Shown piece after piece: positions 38,422 through 47,461 of a DNA stretch of 64,000 bases. The notes beneath the pieces were generated by a model, which made no database searches, was not told the DNA's origin, and saw nothing but the letters and a program-made list of their open reading frames with translations. A program made the position numbers and the translations under genes. The stretch covers positions 1 through 64,000 of the forward strand of contig JAGWWY010000008.1 in NCBI GenBank assembly GCA_018970145.1, written 5' to 3'. This stretch comes from Gammaproteobacteria bacterium (lineage in GTDB: Bacteria > Pseudomonadota > Gammaproteobacteria > Steroidobacterales > Steroidobacteraceae). The first letter of the stretch is position 1; each line of letters opens with the position of its first letter.

Positions 38422-39728
38422 CGCGGCATCAACCAGAGTCGCTTGTCGAGTCGCGCCTCGACAAGCGCCAGCACGCGCTGCAGCGCGCCGCGCGACGAAT
38501 CCAGCTGCATACGCGCGCATGCGCCTCGGCGCTCGCGTTCGTCCGTGTTTTGCGCGAGCAGCCACAGTTGTTGCTCCAACTCGTGCGCGTCGGCGACGAT
38601 TGTGACGGCGCCGGACTCCGATAAGTTTCGAGCGACGTCCGGACTGTTGAACAACTGCGGTCCGGTGAGTGTTGCGGCGCCCATCGCCAACGGCTCGAGT
38701 AGGTTGTGACCGCCCACGGCAACCCAGCTGCCCCCGACGAAAACCGCTTGCGCCAAACCATAGTGGGCCAGGAGATCACCCAATGTGTCGAGCAAAATGA
38801 CAGAGGTCTCACGGCCGATAGATCTATCGAGCGAGCCTGCTCGCCACTGCGACACTCGAGCCCATGATAATCCCGACGTTTCGATCAACTTCGCCACCAC
38901 ATCGAAACGCCGTGGATGTCGTGGGGCAATGATCAACAGCGAGTCGAGGCCTGCGACTTCAAGACGCCGCTGTGTCTCGAGCACGGCACTCTCCTCGCCG
39001 TCGTGGGTACTCGCCGCGATCCAGACGAAGCGCTGTGCAACGGGGTAGATGCGTTGCAGTTGCTGTCGCTGCTCGATCGCTGCGGCAGGCGGCGAGAAAT
39101 CGAATTTGAGGTTGCCCGAAATCGAAACACGATCCGTTGGCACACCGAGAGATCGGAAACGCTCAGCGTCGATGTCTGATTGCGCTGCGATCGTCACGTG
39201 CATGCCTAAGCTCTGCTGCACCAAGCTGCTCCAGCGCCGATAACGCGCAACCGATCGCGCCGACAGTCGAGCACTGGCGAGAATGATCGGAATACCACGC
39301 TCACCACACTCGTAAAACAATCGCGGCCAGATCTCCGTTTCGAGCACGATACCGACTTGCGGTTGAACGCGATCGAGAAATCGTCGTACCGCGCCCGGCA
39401 GATCAAGCGGCAGGAATCGCAAGGTCACGTTTTGGTCGGCAAACAGACGTCGGGCATGCGCCATCCCCGTCGGCGTAATGCAGGTGACGACGATCAGGGC
39501 ATGCGGGTACCGCTCGCGCAACGCGAGTACCAACGGCGCAGCCGCTTGCACTTCGCCGACCGACACCGCGTGGAGCCAGATCGAAGGCCCCGCGAGCTTT
39601 GAACCGAAACCCAAACGCGCAGCGAGATCGATCGCCCCACTGCGCTCGATTCGAGCGCGCCAAGCTAACTGCAGCAAAAATAGCGGCGCCAGTAGCCAAG
39701 TCGCGATTCGATACAGCCCGAGACTCAT
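38418..39728 (-). CDS. waaA: 3-deoxy-D-manno-octulosonic acid (Kdo) transferase
   Basis: A 436-residue inner-membrane glycosyltransferase that adds Kdo residues to lipid A. MSLGLYRIATWLLAPLFLLQL is the membrane anchor and family start. IWLHAVSVGEVQAAAPL, TCITPTGMAHA, the VLETEIWPRLFYECG motif and GGSWVAVGGHNLLEPLAMG are diagnostic. I chose the ATG at 39728; the ATG at 39752 would overlap kdkA by 14 bases, which is possible for coupled genes. It follows kdkA and shares its transcript. Confidence 0.93.
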   Translation of the reverse strand: MSLGLYRIATWLLAPLFLLQLAWRARIERSGAIDLAARLGFGSKLAGPSIWLHAVSVGEVQAAAPLVLALRERYPHALIVVTCITPTGMAHARRLFADQNVTLRFLPLDLPGAVRRFLDRVQPQVGIVLETEIWPRLFYECGERGIPIILASARLSARSVARYRRWSSLVQQSLGMHVTIAAQSDIDAERFRSLGVPTDRVSISGNLKFDFSPPAAAIEQRQQLQRIYPVAQRFVWIAASTHDGEESAVLETQRRLEVAGLDSLLIIAPRHPRRFDVVAKLIETSGLSWARVSQWRAGSLDRSIGRETSVILLDTLGDLLAHYGLAQAVFVGGSWVAVGGHNLLEPLAMGAATLTGPQLFNSPDVARNLSESGAVTIVADAHELEQQLWLLAQNTDERERRGACARMQLDSSRGALQRVLALVEARLDKRLWLMPR

Positions 39729-39738
39729 GGATTCGTGC

Positions 39739-40503
39739 TCACGGACTGACATTAACGATATCGCGATAACCGGTCAGCAGCTGCGACCAATCTCGTTCGT
39801 CGAAGCGGCGCTGTGGCAATGCATCACCCACTTTGAGAATCGAGCGGCGTAAACGGACGAGATTGGCGTCGCACCACAGCCCCCTCTTGCGCAAACGACC
39901 CCGATCGAAGTCGATCATCCACCAACGCCCGTCGGGCCCGTGCAGGATGTTGTGCGCGTTAAGATCGGCATGATCGAGCCCGACGCGATGAAATCGGGCA
40001 ACGAGCTGCCCGAGCGAGTACCAATCTTCATCGCGCAAATCGAGGGCGACGATGCGCATCGCGAGCGTGCTTACATCGGCGATCCGCTCGGTAATCAAAT
40101 CGCCGCGATAGAACCAACCGCGGCGCACATAACGAGCGGCCACCACTTTAGGTACCGGCAAGCCGAGATGTCGCAACCGCTGCGTGAGATGAAATTCGGC
40201 GATCGGACGCGAGGTCGCTTCACCGCGATCAAAGTAGCGATCACCGAGCCTGCGAGCGAGAAAACCGCCGCGCTGGTAGTGACGCAGAGCCCAAGCGATG
40301 CCGTCGGTCTCGATGAAGATCGTACTGCCGCGACCGGCCGCTGAGCCCGCTATCGCACTGCGACTCTCCCAATAGGCCGGGTCGAACCACTCCGACGACA
40401 CAACCGCTGACAAATTGCCGCCATGCGAGGGGTCATATAGCATCACGGCGTCGCCCGTTTCGACCCGCACGCAAGGCGGTTCCGGTGACTGACCCTCGCT
40501 CAT
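39739..40503 (-). CDS. kdkA: Kdo kinase
   Basis: A 254-residue kinase that phosphorylates position 4 of the lipid A Kdo residue, typical of bacteria with a single phosphorylated Kdo. ALRHYQRGGFLARRLGDRYF, FHLTQRLRHLGLPVPKVVAARY, the catalytic loop GLDHADLNAHNIL and the metal motif MIDFDRGRLR are all present. The ATG at 40503 follows AGGGG. It lies 24 bases from the divergent heptosyltransferase start. Presence of kdkA next to waaA supports a Xanthomonas- or Haemophilus-like inner core. Confidence 0.9.
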   Translation of the reverse strand: MSEGQSPEPPCVRVETGDAVMLYDPSHGGNLSAVVSSEWFDPAYWESRSAIAGSAAGRGSTIFIETDGIAWALRHYQRGGFLARRLGDRYFDRGEATSRPIAEFHLTQRLRHLGLPVPKVVAARYVRRGWFYRGDLITERIADVSTLAMRIVALDLRDEDWYSLGQLVARFHRVGLDHADLNAHNILHGPDGRWWMIDFDRGRLRKRGLWCDANLVRLRRSILKVGDALPQRRFDERDWSQLLTGYRDIVNVSP

Positions 40504-40527
40504 CGAAGCCCCCTGACGGACGATCTC

Positions 40528-41601
40528 ATGTTGCACTTCGACACGCCGCCCGCCTCCGTGTGCCTGTTGCGGCTGTCGGCCATCGGCGACACCTGCCACG
40601 TCGTGCCCTTGTTGCGCACGCTGCAGAAAGCTTGGCCCGATACCCACTTCACCTGGATCATCGGCCGCGCGGAAGCACGCTTGATGAGCCTATTGCCTGA
40701 CGTCGAGTTTATCACCGTCGACAAACGAGCCGGATTTTCAGCTCTCGCCGCCTTGCGCCGGCAGTTGCGGGGACGTCGCTTCGATCTCTTGATGCACCTG
40801 CAGTTATCCTTGCGTGCGAGTCTTGTCGCGGCCGTCATTCCAGCGCGTCACAAGCTCGGCTTTGATCGTGCCCGGGCACGCGAAGGTCAGTGGTTGTTCA
40901 CCGATACGAGAATCGCCACGCGCCAGCGTCAACACGTCCTCGATAGCTTCTTGGGATTCGCCGACGCCTGCGGCATCACCGAACACCGCTTCGAGTGGAA
41001 TCTACCGCTGCCGACCGACGCGTTGAACTACGCACGAGAGTGGATTCCACCCATCCGGGACGAGCTTGCGGCAACATCCGCTGGAACCTTGGTAATCAGC
41101 GCCTGCTCGAGTCACGTGCAGCGCAATTGGCGACCGGAGCGTTACGCCGCCGTCGCGCGACATGCCATCGACAAACACGGGATGCGCGTCATCCTCGCCG
41201 GTGGCCCCGGGCCGATCGAGCGCGAAATGGCCGACGCGATTCGACAGCACTGCCCTGCCGTGATCGATCAGGTCGGCAAAGATACGCTGCCGCAGATGCT
41301 GGCGTTACTCGCGCGCGCGCGGGTGTTACTCGCGCCCGATACGGGGCCCGCCCATATGGCCACCATGGTGGGCACGCCCGTCGTCGGGCTCTATGCGGCC
41401 ACCAATCCCGCTCGTAGCGGTCCCTACCTTTCGCAGCAGTGGTGTGTTGATGCGTTTCCGCGGGCAGCGGCCAAGTTCCGACAGGCCACCCCCGAAACAC
41501 TGCCGTGGCACACCAAGATCGAAGAACCCGGCGTCATGGAATTGATCGAAGTCACGGAAGTCTGCAACCGTCTCGATGCCTTGCTAGCATGCCGACCATG
41601 A
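40528..41601 (+). CDS. Lipopolysaccharide heptosyltransferase (glycosyltransferase family 9)
   Basis: A 357-residue enzyme that transfers heptose from ADP-heptose to the LPS core. CLLRLSAIGDTCHVVPLLRTLQ is the N-terminal motif. KLGFDRARAREGQW and the donor-site motif LLAPDTGPAHMATMVGTPVVGLYA follow. It resembles heptosyltransferase I (WaaC/RfaQ-like), but the exact acceptor cannot be set. Its stop overlaps the start of the DUF6165 gene (ATGA). Confidence 0.88.
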   Translation: MLHFDTPPASVCLLRLSAIGDTCHVVPLLRTLQKAWPDTHFTWIIGRAEARLMSLLPDVEFITVDKRAGFSALAALRRQLRGRRFDLLMHLQLSLRASLVAAVIPARHKLGFDRARAREGQWLFTDTRIATRQRQHVLDSFLGFADACGITEHRFEWNLPLPTDALNYAREWIPPIRDELAATSAGTLVISACSSHVQRNWRPERYAAVARHAIDKHGMRVILAGGPGPIEREMADAIRQHCPAVIDQVGKDTLPQMLALLARARVLLAPDTGPAHMATMVGTPVVGLYAATNPARSGPYLSQQWCVDAFPRAAAKFRQATPETLPWHTKIEEPGVMELIEVTEVCNRLDALLACRP

Positions 41602-41987
41602 ACGACATCCTCGTACCCATTTCGCCGGGCGAATTGCTCGACAAGATCACCATCCTGCGCATCAAGGCGGCCCGTATCGACGATGCCGAAAAGCTGCGCA
41701 ATGTTCGCTTGGAGCTCGATCTGCTCGAGCAAACCTGGCGTGACAGCGGCTGCGCCGTGCCCGAAGTGGCCGCCGACGAAGCGGAATTGCAACGCGTCAA
41801 CGAGGCGCTCTGGATCATCGAAGATGACATTCGAGACAAGGAGCGCGCCCGAGAGTTCGACGCGAAGTTCGTCGAACTCGCCCGCGCCGTTTACGTCACC
41901 AACGATCAGCGTGCCGCGGCAAAAAAGCGCATCAACCTTGCGCTCGGTTCACGCATCGTGGAAGAGAAATCCTACAAGCCGTACTGA
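41598..41987 (+). CDS. DUF6165 family protein
   Basis: A 129-residue small protein starting MNDILVPISPGELLDKITILRIKAARI, a hallmark of DUF6165. It is mostly helical and acidic, with no membrane segment or known catalytic motif. Members are often next to LPS or glycan biosynthesis genes, as here. The ATG overlaps the heptosyltransferase stop by 4 bases, so translation is coupled and a role in LPS synthesis is likely but not shown. The end is convergent with the zinc-finger gene, 18 bases away. Confidence 0.8.
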   Translation: MNDILVPISPGELLDKITILRIKAARIDDAEKLRNVRLELDLLEQTWRDSGCAVPEVAADEAELQRVNEALWIIEDDIRDKERAREFDAKFVELARAVYVTNDQRAAAKKRINLALGSRIVEEKSYKPY

Positions 41988-42005
41988 CGGCGCGGCGGCG
42001 TGCAC

Positions 42006-42200
42006 TCAACGCTGTAGTGTGTACTCGGCGCTGCAATAAGGGCACTTGGCCCAGCCGGTTTTCTCGATCGGCAGGTACACGCGCGGATGGGAATTCCACA
42101 GATACATCTGCGGCATCGGGCATGACAGCGGCAGATCCTGCGGCGTGACTTCGTAGCGATTCTGGGCGTTGGGCTGCAGCAAGGGCTTGGAAGTACTCAT
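42006..42200 (-). CDS. Zinc-finger CHCC domain protein
   Basis: A 64-residue protein of the zf-CHCC family (PF10276), related to the small mitochondrial complex I subunit NDUFS6. The ligands appear as LSCPMP, then NSHPRVYLPIEKTG, then AKCPYCSAEY. One Cys, one His and two Cys are expected to bind zinc. The ATG at 42200 was chosen over the longer frame, which would run back into glnE. It follows glnE in the same direction, with 7 bases between. Confidence 0.87.
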   Translation of the reverse strand: MSTSKPLLQPNAQNRYEVTPQDLPLSCPMPQMYLWNSHPRVYLPIEKTGWAKCPYCSAEYTLQR

Positions 42201-42207
42201 GGTGCGA

Positions 42208-45051
42208 TTATACGCCGCTGCCGAAGGCATCGTTCCATACCCGGGTCACCGCGGCACGCTCAGCCACGAACTCCACGTCCGATACCACCGTCGTTTCATC
42301 GCGTAACGAGCGATGGTGGGTCCGTTCACGATAGGTGCGATAGGCGGACGTGAGCAGGTCAACGACCGACTGAGGCACAAGATCCCCCGATGCCAGCGTC
42401 TCTAGCTGACGAATCGTATCGGAGAACAACAGCACCGCCTCGTAACGCTCCGCTTCCCGCAACGCCCAATACTGCGCTAGAAACTCGATGTCAGCGACGC
42501 CACCGGGATCTTGTTTGATATCGAACTCGCCCGTACGTGACTTGCTGAGTTCGCGCCGCATGCGTTCGCGCATGTTGCGGACTTCCTCACGTAAGGTCTC
42601 ACGCTTGACGTGATGCCGCAAGATATCGAGTCGCACAGCCTCGAATCGCGCCTTCAGCGAGACCGAGCCCGCGACAGCACGCGCATGCAGCAAGGCCTGA
42701 TGCTCCCAAGTCCACGCTTCGCTGCGCTGATATTCAGCGAATGCGTCTATCTGGGTGATGAGCATGCCCCCCTTGCCGCTCGGTCGCAGTCTTACATCCA
42801 CTTCGTACAAGCGGCCTGCAGCCGAGTGCACCGTCAGAATATGCACGATGCGCTGGGCGAGACGCACAAAGAAAACTTGGTTGTCGATGGGTCGATCACC
42901 CATCGTCTCCTGTTCGAGTCCGGCGGAATCGTGCAGAAAGACGAGATCTAGATCCGAGCCGTAACCCAGTTCAATACCGCCTAATTTGCCGTAACCAATG
43001 GCGCAAACACGCACGTCCCTGCGCGGTACCGGCTCCGCATCACGACAGGACGGCACACCAAAAGCTTCCGTCATCTGCTGCCAAGCCTGCTGCATCGCTT
43101 TTTCGATGATCAGTTCGGCGATCTCGGTCAACCGATCGGAAACGCGCATCAGCGGCAGCGCGCCGGAGAGATCTGCGATGGCAACACGGAATACCGCTGC
43201 GCGCTTGAACTGCGCCAAAGCTTCGACCAATCGCTCAGGGTCATGGGCGTCGACACGAGCTAACCGATCCTCAAGATCGGTCTCAAGCGCGTGCCGATCC
43301 GGTAACTCGGTTAACGAACGCTCATCGAGCAACTCGTCGAGCAACAGCGGATGCGCTGCCAATTGCGAAACGAGGAAATCGCCACCACGACAAACTGTCA
43401 CAAAACGGTGCCGAGCGGCCGGGTTTTCATTGAGTAGCGAAAAATAAGCCGATCGCCCACCGATCGCCTCGAGCACACGCAGGAAGCGTCGCAACATGAC
43501 GAGGTGATCATCATCGGCATTCAAGCTTCCGAGCAACTGCGGCAAGAGCGCCTGCAGTCGGCGCAGCGCCGTCGCATCCAGCCGGCGTACCCAACCGCTA
43601 CTGCGAAAATCACACAGTAATCGCGCGAGTTCCGATACAGCGCCGAAGCCCCGCTGTTGCAGTAGTGATTCCAACTGCGGACTATCGTAAGACTCATCCC
43701 ACAGCGCCGCGAGCTCATGGGCCGCCGCACGCGTGACGATCGCCTCATCGCGATCATTGACGGGAGAAAATACCAACGACTGGAATTGCCTTTGTACGAA
43801 CTCGAGATGCACCGCCAATGTTTTACGTAACGAGGCCCAATCGGGCTCGCCCATGGCACGCGCCAAGCGTGCCTGCGACGCGTCGTCGGTCGGCAGAGTA
43901 TGGGTCTGTGCATCGCGAATCATCTGCAGACGATTCTCGAGACTGCGCAGATAACGGTATGACGCATCGAGCCCTTCGACGATCTGCGGCTGCAACAGCC
44001 GACTCCGCCCAAGCCGCGGCAGCACCTCGAAGAGATGCGGACTTTGCAGGCGCCGATCCTGGCCACCACGAATCAACTGCAGAGATTGCACTATAAACTC
44101 GATTTCGCGAATCCCGCCGGGACCAAGCTTGACGTGATCGATCAGATCTTTTCGTGCGACCTGCTTTTCGATCAGTTGTTTCATATCGCGCAAACTTTCG
44201 AACACGCCAAAATCAAGATAGCGTCGATAGACAAAGGGCCTCACCGCCTCGTCGTAGAGTTCTTGATAAGCCGCCGTGCCAGTGATGGCCCGTGCCTTGA
44301 TCCAAGCGTAGCGCTCCCAGTCGCGCCCATGCTGCAGCAGATAATCTTCGAACGAAGAAAACCCGCAGGCGAGCGGACCGGAATCGCCAAAGGGCCGCAG
44401 CCGCATATCGACGCGGAAGACGAATCCGTCGGCCGTCGTCGACGAGAGTAAGCGCAGCAGCATCTGACCGAGCCGAATATAGAACTCATCATGGCTGACA
44501 GGCGCCGCGTGCTGAGTCTCGCCGTATTCCGGAAAAAGGAATACGAGATCGATATCGGAGGAGAAGTTCAACTCTCGCCCCCCGAGCTTGCCCATACCGA
44601 CGACGACGAGTGGCATCGGTCGGCCATCTTCGTAAAGTGGTACCCCGTAACGCGAGATCATCACCCGCATTGCATAATCGACCGCTACTTGCACTGCATC
44701 ATCGGCAAACGCAGAAAGATCGGCGAGCGTTTCCTCGAGGTTGGCGAGCCCCGTAAGATCGCGCCACGCGATCCGTACCATTTCGCGGCGACGCCAGAGG
44801 CGCAACCAGCGCTGCGCCGCTGCCTCATCGACACTTGGCGAGAGCACGACCCCCTGCGGCCAACACGAGGCGCCCTGTGCCCTGCGCGGCGATCGCAATG
44901 CATCGTCTCGCTCAAGATCAGCCACGAGTGCCGCGTCGCGAGCGAGGCTCTCCGTCACGAACTCGCTGCACGAGAGCACGTGAGCCGCGCTCGCACGCCA
45001 CGCAGTCGGCAGCTGGTCGATCAGCTCGTTGTCAATCAACTCAGGGTTCAT
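42208..45051 (-). CDS. glnE: Glutamine synthetase adenylyltransferase/deadenylase
   Basis: A 947-residue bifunctional enzyme that adds or removes AMP on glutamine synthetase in response to nitrogen status. Two nucleotidyltransferase domains are visible: GMGKLGGRELNFSSDIDLVF (deadenylase, N-terminal half) and GYGKLGGIELGYGSDLDLVF (adenylylase, C-terminal half). The connecting helical domain is intact. The open frame runs 32 codons further upstream, but that segment would translate the terminator hairpin, so I start at the ATG at 45051. The terminator 18 bases upstream suggests leader control. Confidence 0.93.
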   Translation of the reverse strand: MNPELIDNELIDQLPTAWRASAAHVLSCSEFVTESLARDAALVADLERDDALRSPRRAQGASCWPQGVVLSPSVDEAAAQRWLRLWRRREMVRIAWRDLTGLANLEETLADLSAFADDAVQVAVDYAMRVMISRYGVPLYEDGRPMPLVVVGMGKLGGRELNFSSDIDLVFLFPEYGETQHAAPVSHDEFYIRLGQMLLRLLSSTTADGFVFRVDMRLRPFGDSGPLACGFSSFEDYLLQHGRDWERYAWIKARAITGTAAYQELYDEAVRPFVYRRYLDFGVFESLRDMKQLIEKQVARKDLIDHVKLGPGGIREIEFIVQSLQLIRGGQDRRLQSPHLFEVLPRLGRSRLLQPQIVEGLDASYRYLRSLENRLQMIRDAQTHTLPTDDASQARLARAMGEPDWASLRKTLAVHLEFVQRQFQSLVFSPVNDRDEAIVTRAAAHELAALWDESYDSPQLESLLQQRGFGAVSELARLLCDFRSSGWVRRLDATALRRLQALLPQLLGSLNADDDHLVMLRRFLRVLEAIGGRSAYFSLLNENPAARHRFVTVCRGGDFLVSQLAAHPLLLDELLDERSLTELPDRHALETDLEDRLARVDAHDPERLVEALAQFKRAAVFRVAIADLSGALPLMRVSDRLTEIAELIIEKAMQQAWQQMTEAFGVPSCRDAEPVPRRDVRVCAIGYGKLGGIELGYGSDLDLVFLHDSAGLEQETMGDRPIDNQVFFVRLAQRIVHILTVHSAAGRLYEVDVRLRPSGKGGMLITQIDAFAEYQRSEAWTWEHQALLHARAVAGSVSLKARFEAVRLDILRHHVKRETLREEVRNMRERMRRELSKSRTGEFDIKQDPGGVADIEFLAQYWALREAERYEAVLLFSDTIRQLETLASGDLVPQSVVDLLTSAYRTYRERTHHRSLRDETTVVSDVEFVAERAAVTRVWNDAFGSGV

Positions 45052-45068
45052 GGGCTTAGGCAGGATAC

Positions 45069-45096
45069 AAAAAAAGCCCCGCACGAGGCGGGGCTT
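45069..45096 (-). terminator. Intrinsic terminator just upstream of the glnE start
   Basis: On the minus strand, the arms AGCCCCGC and GCGGGGCT, with a 5-base loop, run into a tract of seven T. It lies 18 bases before the glnE ATG and after no minus-strand gene, so it ends either a small RNA or an attenuated glnE leader. Confidence 0.85.
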
Positions 45097-45170
45097 ATGT
45101 CTGCAGCGCGGCAACCGGAGGGGGAGAAGGTCACCACGCAGGAACAAGACTAATCGTTACTCAGCAGGCA
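45069..45170 (-). ncRNA. Candidate small RNA or attenuated glnE leader
   Basis: About 100 bases on the minus strand end in the terminator at 45069-45096. The transcript would carry the pyrimidine-rich stretch CTTCTCCCCCTCC, complementary to Shine-Dalgarno sequences. No clear promoter was found; a CATACT box near 45165-45175 is the only candidate. The 5' end is a guess. Confidence 0.35.
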
Positions 45171-45204
45171 GTATGTACGCAGTTGTACCTAACCCGAGCT
45201 TCCG

Positions 45205-45687
45205 ATGCCTGTCGATTCCGCCGACTACCGTAACGCCATCAGCCGTTTCTTGACCGGTGTGACGATCGTCACCACCGTCGCGGATGACAAGCCCTCAGGA
45301 CTCACGGCGACAGCCATCGCCTCAGTTACGCTCGAGCCACCGACCCTGCTCGCCTGTCTCAACCGTCACTCGAGTACCTGCCAAGCGATCATCCAAGCCG
45401 GGCGCTTCACGGTGAATGTCCTCGCCAACGATCAGACGGATCTGGCCAAGCTGTTCGCCTCTCGCGAAGCGGATAAATTCCAACGACTGGCCGAGCTCGG
45501 CCAGGGTCTCGAGATCAGCGCTTTCGGGACGCCTCACCTGATGGGCGCACTGACCTCGATTGACTGCGCCGTATCGGCCACGACCGATATCGGCACGCAC
45601 CGAATCTTTTTCGGCGAGGTTCACCGCGTGCGATGCGGCGAAGGCTCGCCGCTCGGTTATTTCCGCGGCGCCTTCGTCGATCGATGA
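45205..45687 (+). CDS. Flavin reductase family, FMN-binding protein
   Basis: A 160-residue flavin reductase-like domain protein. RFLTGVTIVTTVADDKPSGLTATAIASVTLEPPTLLACLN is the typical FMN-binding stretch, followed by FTVNVLANDQTDLAKLFAS, and HRIFFGEVHRVRCGEGSPLGYFRGAF at the end. Members supply reduced flavin to two-component monooxygenases or act alone as oxidoreductases. The LLM oxidoreductase at 48.9-49.9 kb is a possible partner by distance only. Divergent from the glnE leader and convergent with the amidase. Confidence 0.86.
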   Translation: MPVDSADYRNAISRFLTGVTIVTTVADDKPSGLTATAIASVTLEPPTLLACLNRHSSTCQAIIQAGRFTVNVLANDQTDLAKLFASREADKFQRLAELGQGLEISAFGTPHLMGALTSIDCAVSATTDIGTHRIFFGEVHRVRCGEGSPLGYFRGAFVDR

Positions 45688-45718
45688 CGATCGACCAATC
45701 AACGTCGAGCAATACGAC

Positions 45719-47137
45719 CTAGACGACCAACAGTGGTAGCGGCATGGCGCGCTGCTGCTCCGCGGCCACGCGCAGCAACAGCGGCTCGGCATAGGGCCTC
45801 GCGACATACTGGGCGCCCATCGGCAAACCACGCGCATCGAGGCCCGCGGGAACGGTAATCGCCGGCAATCCCAAGTAATTGAAAGGCGCGGTGCAATGAA
45901 CCAAGCGACTCAGAATCTGCCACAGCGACGCGCCTGCCCCCACATCCGTTTCGTCGCATCGCGGCACCGGAATAGGCAAAGTCGGCGTCAGTAGCACATC
46001 GCAACGCGAAAACACGCTCGCGACGAAACGTTGCAGCAGCGGAATGCGTAACTGCAACGCCTCGAGATACACCGCTGCCGGGATGGCGAGCCCGGTCGAC
46101 GCACGTACCCTGACCTGCGGCGTGTATCGCTCACCGCGCGAGCGCAGCCACGGCGCATGCAAGGCGGTCGCCTCGGAATAGACAATGGCCCGGCTGAGCT
46201 CGGACATCTGCACCACACCGGGCACCGCGACATCGACGCGCTGCGCACCCGCCGCCAGTAACGCTTGCAGCGATCGATCCATCGCCGTGCGAATCTCGTC
46301 AGTTGCAAAATCAAAGAAATAATTGGTTGGTACACCAATACGTAGTTTGTCGACACCTTGACGGATGACGCTTCGGTAATCGGGGATCGGTCGCAGACTG
46401 GCATTCGCGTCGATGCCATCGCCGCCTGCCACCACCTGCAAGATCTCGGCGAGATCCGCCGTCGTTCTCGCCACCGGCCCAATCACATCGATCGACGGCG
46501 CGAGCTTCATACTGCCCGTACGCGGAATTAATCCATACGTCGGCTTGAGGCCGACGAGCCCGTTGGCCGAGGCCGGAATACGTACGGAACCACCCGTATC
46601 TGAGCCTAGACTTGCAAAAGCGGCGCCGCAGGCAACCGCAGCGCCCGAGCCGCTCGATGAGCCACCGGAAATGTGCTCCGGGTTCCAAGCATTGCGGCAA
46701 TCGCCGTAGGCGGCATTGTGCCCGGTCGCACCGAGCGCGAATTCCGCCATGTTGAGCGCACCGACTTCGAGTGCACCGGCTTGCTCCAAGCGGGCGGTCG
46801 CCGTCGCCGTATGCCTTGGAGACTGATCGAGCACGACTTTTGATCCGTAGCGGACCACGCCACCGCCACGCCCGAACATATCCTTGTGGGCTAGAGGAAC
46901 CCCCTGCAAAGCACCCACGGGCATAACACCCCGACGACGAGCGTCAGCCAACAGAAGATCCGCGCGCTCCGCCCCCCGCAGCAAGCTCTCGGCCTCGATC
47001 GCCAAAAAACAATTCGTTCGCTGCTGTGCACGACGGGCACGCTCGAGTGTCTGCCGAGCAAGCTCATGGGCCGAGATCGAGCCTGATCTCAACGCTGCGA
47101 CTGCATCCAAGAGGTTCTCCGGATAGACCGCACTCAC
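45719..47137 (-). CDS. Amidase signature family hydrolase
   Basis: A 472-residue Ser-cisSer-Lys amidase. The catalytic Lys is in LAHKDMFGRGG, the cis-Ser and nucleophile Ser lie in ISGGSSSGSGAAVACG and SLGSDTGGSVRIPASANGLVGLKPTYG. It has no signal peptide. GatA-like sequence, but there is no gatB nearby, so it is a catabolic amidase rather than the tRNA amidotransferase. Its start overlaps the upstream small gene by 4 bases, as in AtzG/AtzE-type pairs. Confidence 0.9.
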   Translation of the reverse strand: MSAVYPENLLDAVAALRSGSISAHELARQTLERARRAQQRTNCFLAIEAESLLRGAERADLLLADARRRGVMPVGALQGVPLAHKDMFGRGGGVVRYGSKVVLDQSPRHTATATARLEQAGALEVGALNMAEFALGATGHNAAYGDCRNAWNPEHISGGSSSGSGAAVACGAAFASLGSDTGGSVRIPASANGLVGLKPTYGLIPRTGSMKLAPSIDVIGPVARTTADLAEILQVVAGGDGIDANASLRPIPDYRSVIRQGVDKLRIGVPTNYFFDFATDEIRTAMDRSLQALLAAGAQRVDVAVPGVVQMSELSRAIVYSEATALHAPWLRSRGERYTPQVRVRASTGLAIPAAVYLEALQLRIPLLQRFVASVFSRCDVLLTPTLPIPVPRCDETDVGAGASLWQILSRLVHCTAPFNYLGLPAITVPAGLDARGLPMGAQYVARPYAEPLLLRVAAEQQRAMPLPLLVV

Positions 47138-47430
47138 GGCGACTCTCCTTGGACCACCTCGTCTTGCGTCACCTCGTCGGCGAGCGCTTCGAGCACCCGC
47201 AAATAGTCAGACGGTTCGCACTCAAAGGTCACGCCTGGTTCGACCTGTTGAGAACTCGCCCGTACGGCTGCGATCGCTGCAGCCGCGCCACCCGCGATGC
47301 GCTCAGCCATCGACGGATCGAGGATCGGCACCTGAACGAGACCTGCCAAATCTTCGACCCGATCGGTAGACAGGGTGGGCGACACGTTAGACGGGCTCAA
47401 ATTTGGTTGCGACACGATCGGCTCACGCAC
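47134..47430 (-). CDS. Small GatC/AtzG-like protein upstream of the amidase
   Basis: A 98-residue protein with LAGLVQVPILDPSMAERIAGGAAAAIAAVRA in the middle, resembling the small AtzG/DUF4089 partners that wrap around amidase subunits. The match is weak, so the family call is inference supported by position: it overlaps the amidase start by 4 bases. The start is GTG at 47430, with no clear ribosome binding site. Divergent from the amine oxidase, 31 bases away. Confidence 0.55.
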   Translation of the reverse strand: MREPIVSQPNLSPSNVSPTLSTDRVEDLAGLVQVPILDPSMAERIAGGAAAAIAAVRASSQQVEPGVTFECEPSDYLRVLEALADEVTQDEVVQGESP

Positions 47431-47461
47431 GAGTTAGAGACGCCATGGTAGCGTTTGTCGC

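Noticed and set aside
41290-41335. Short alternating CG tract and repeated GTTACTCGCGC in the heptosyltransferase gene
   Set aside because: Explained by the Leu-Ala-Arg codons of the coding sequence; no repeat outside it.
45069-45096. The glnE-leader hairpin read as a plus-strand terminator
   Set aside because: On the plus strand only two T follow the stem; the T tract is on the minus strand.
45052-45147. N-terminal extension of glnE by 32 codons
   Set aside because: It would translate through the terminator hairpin and adds a sequence with no GlnE similarity.
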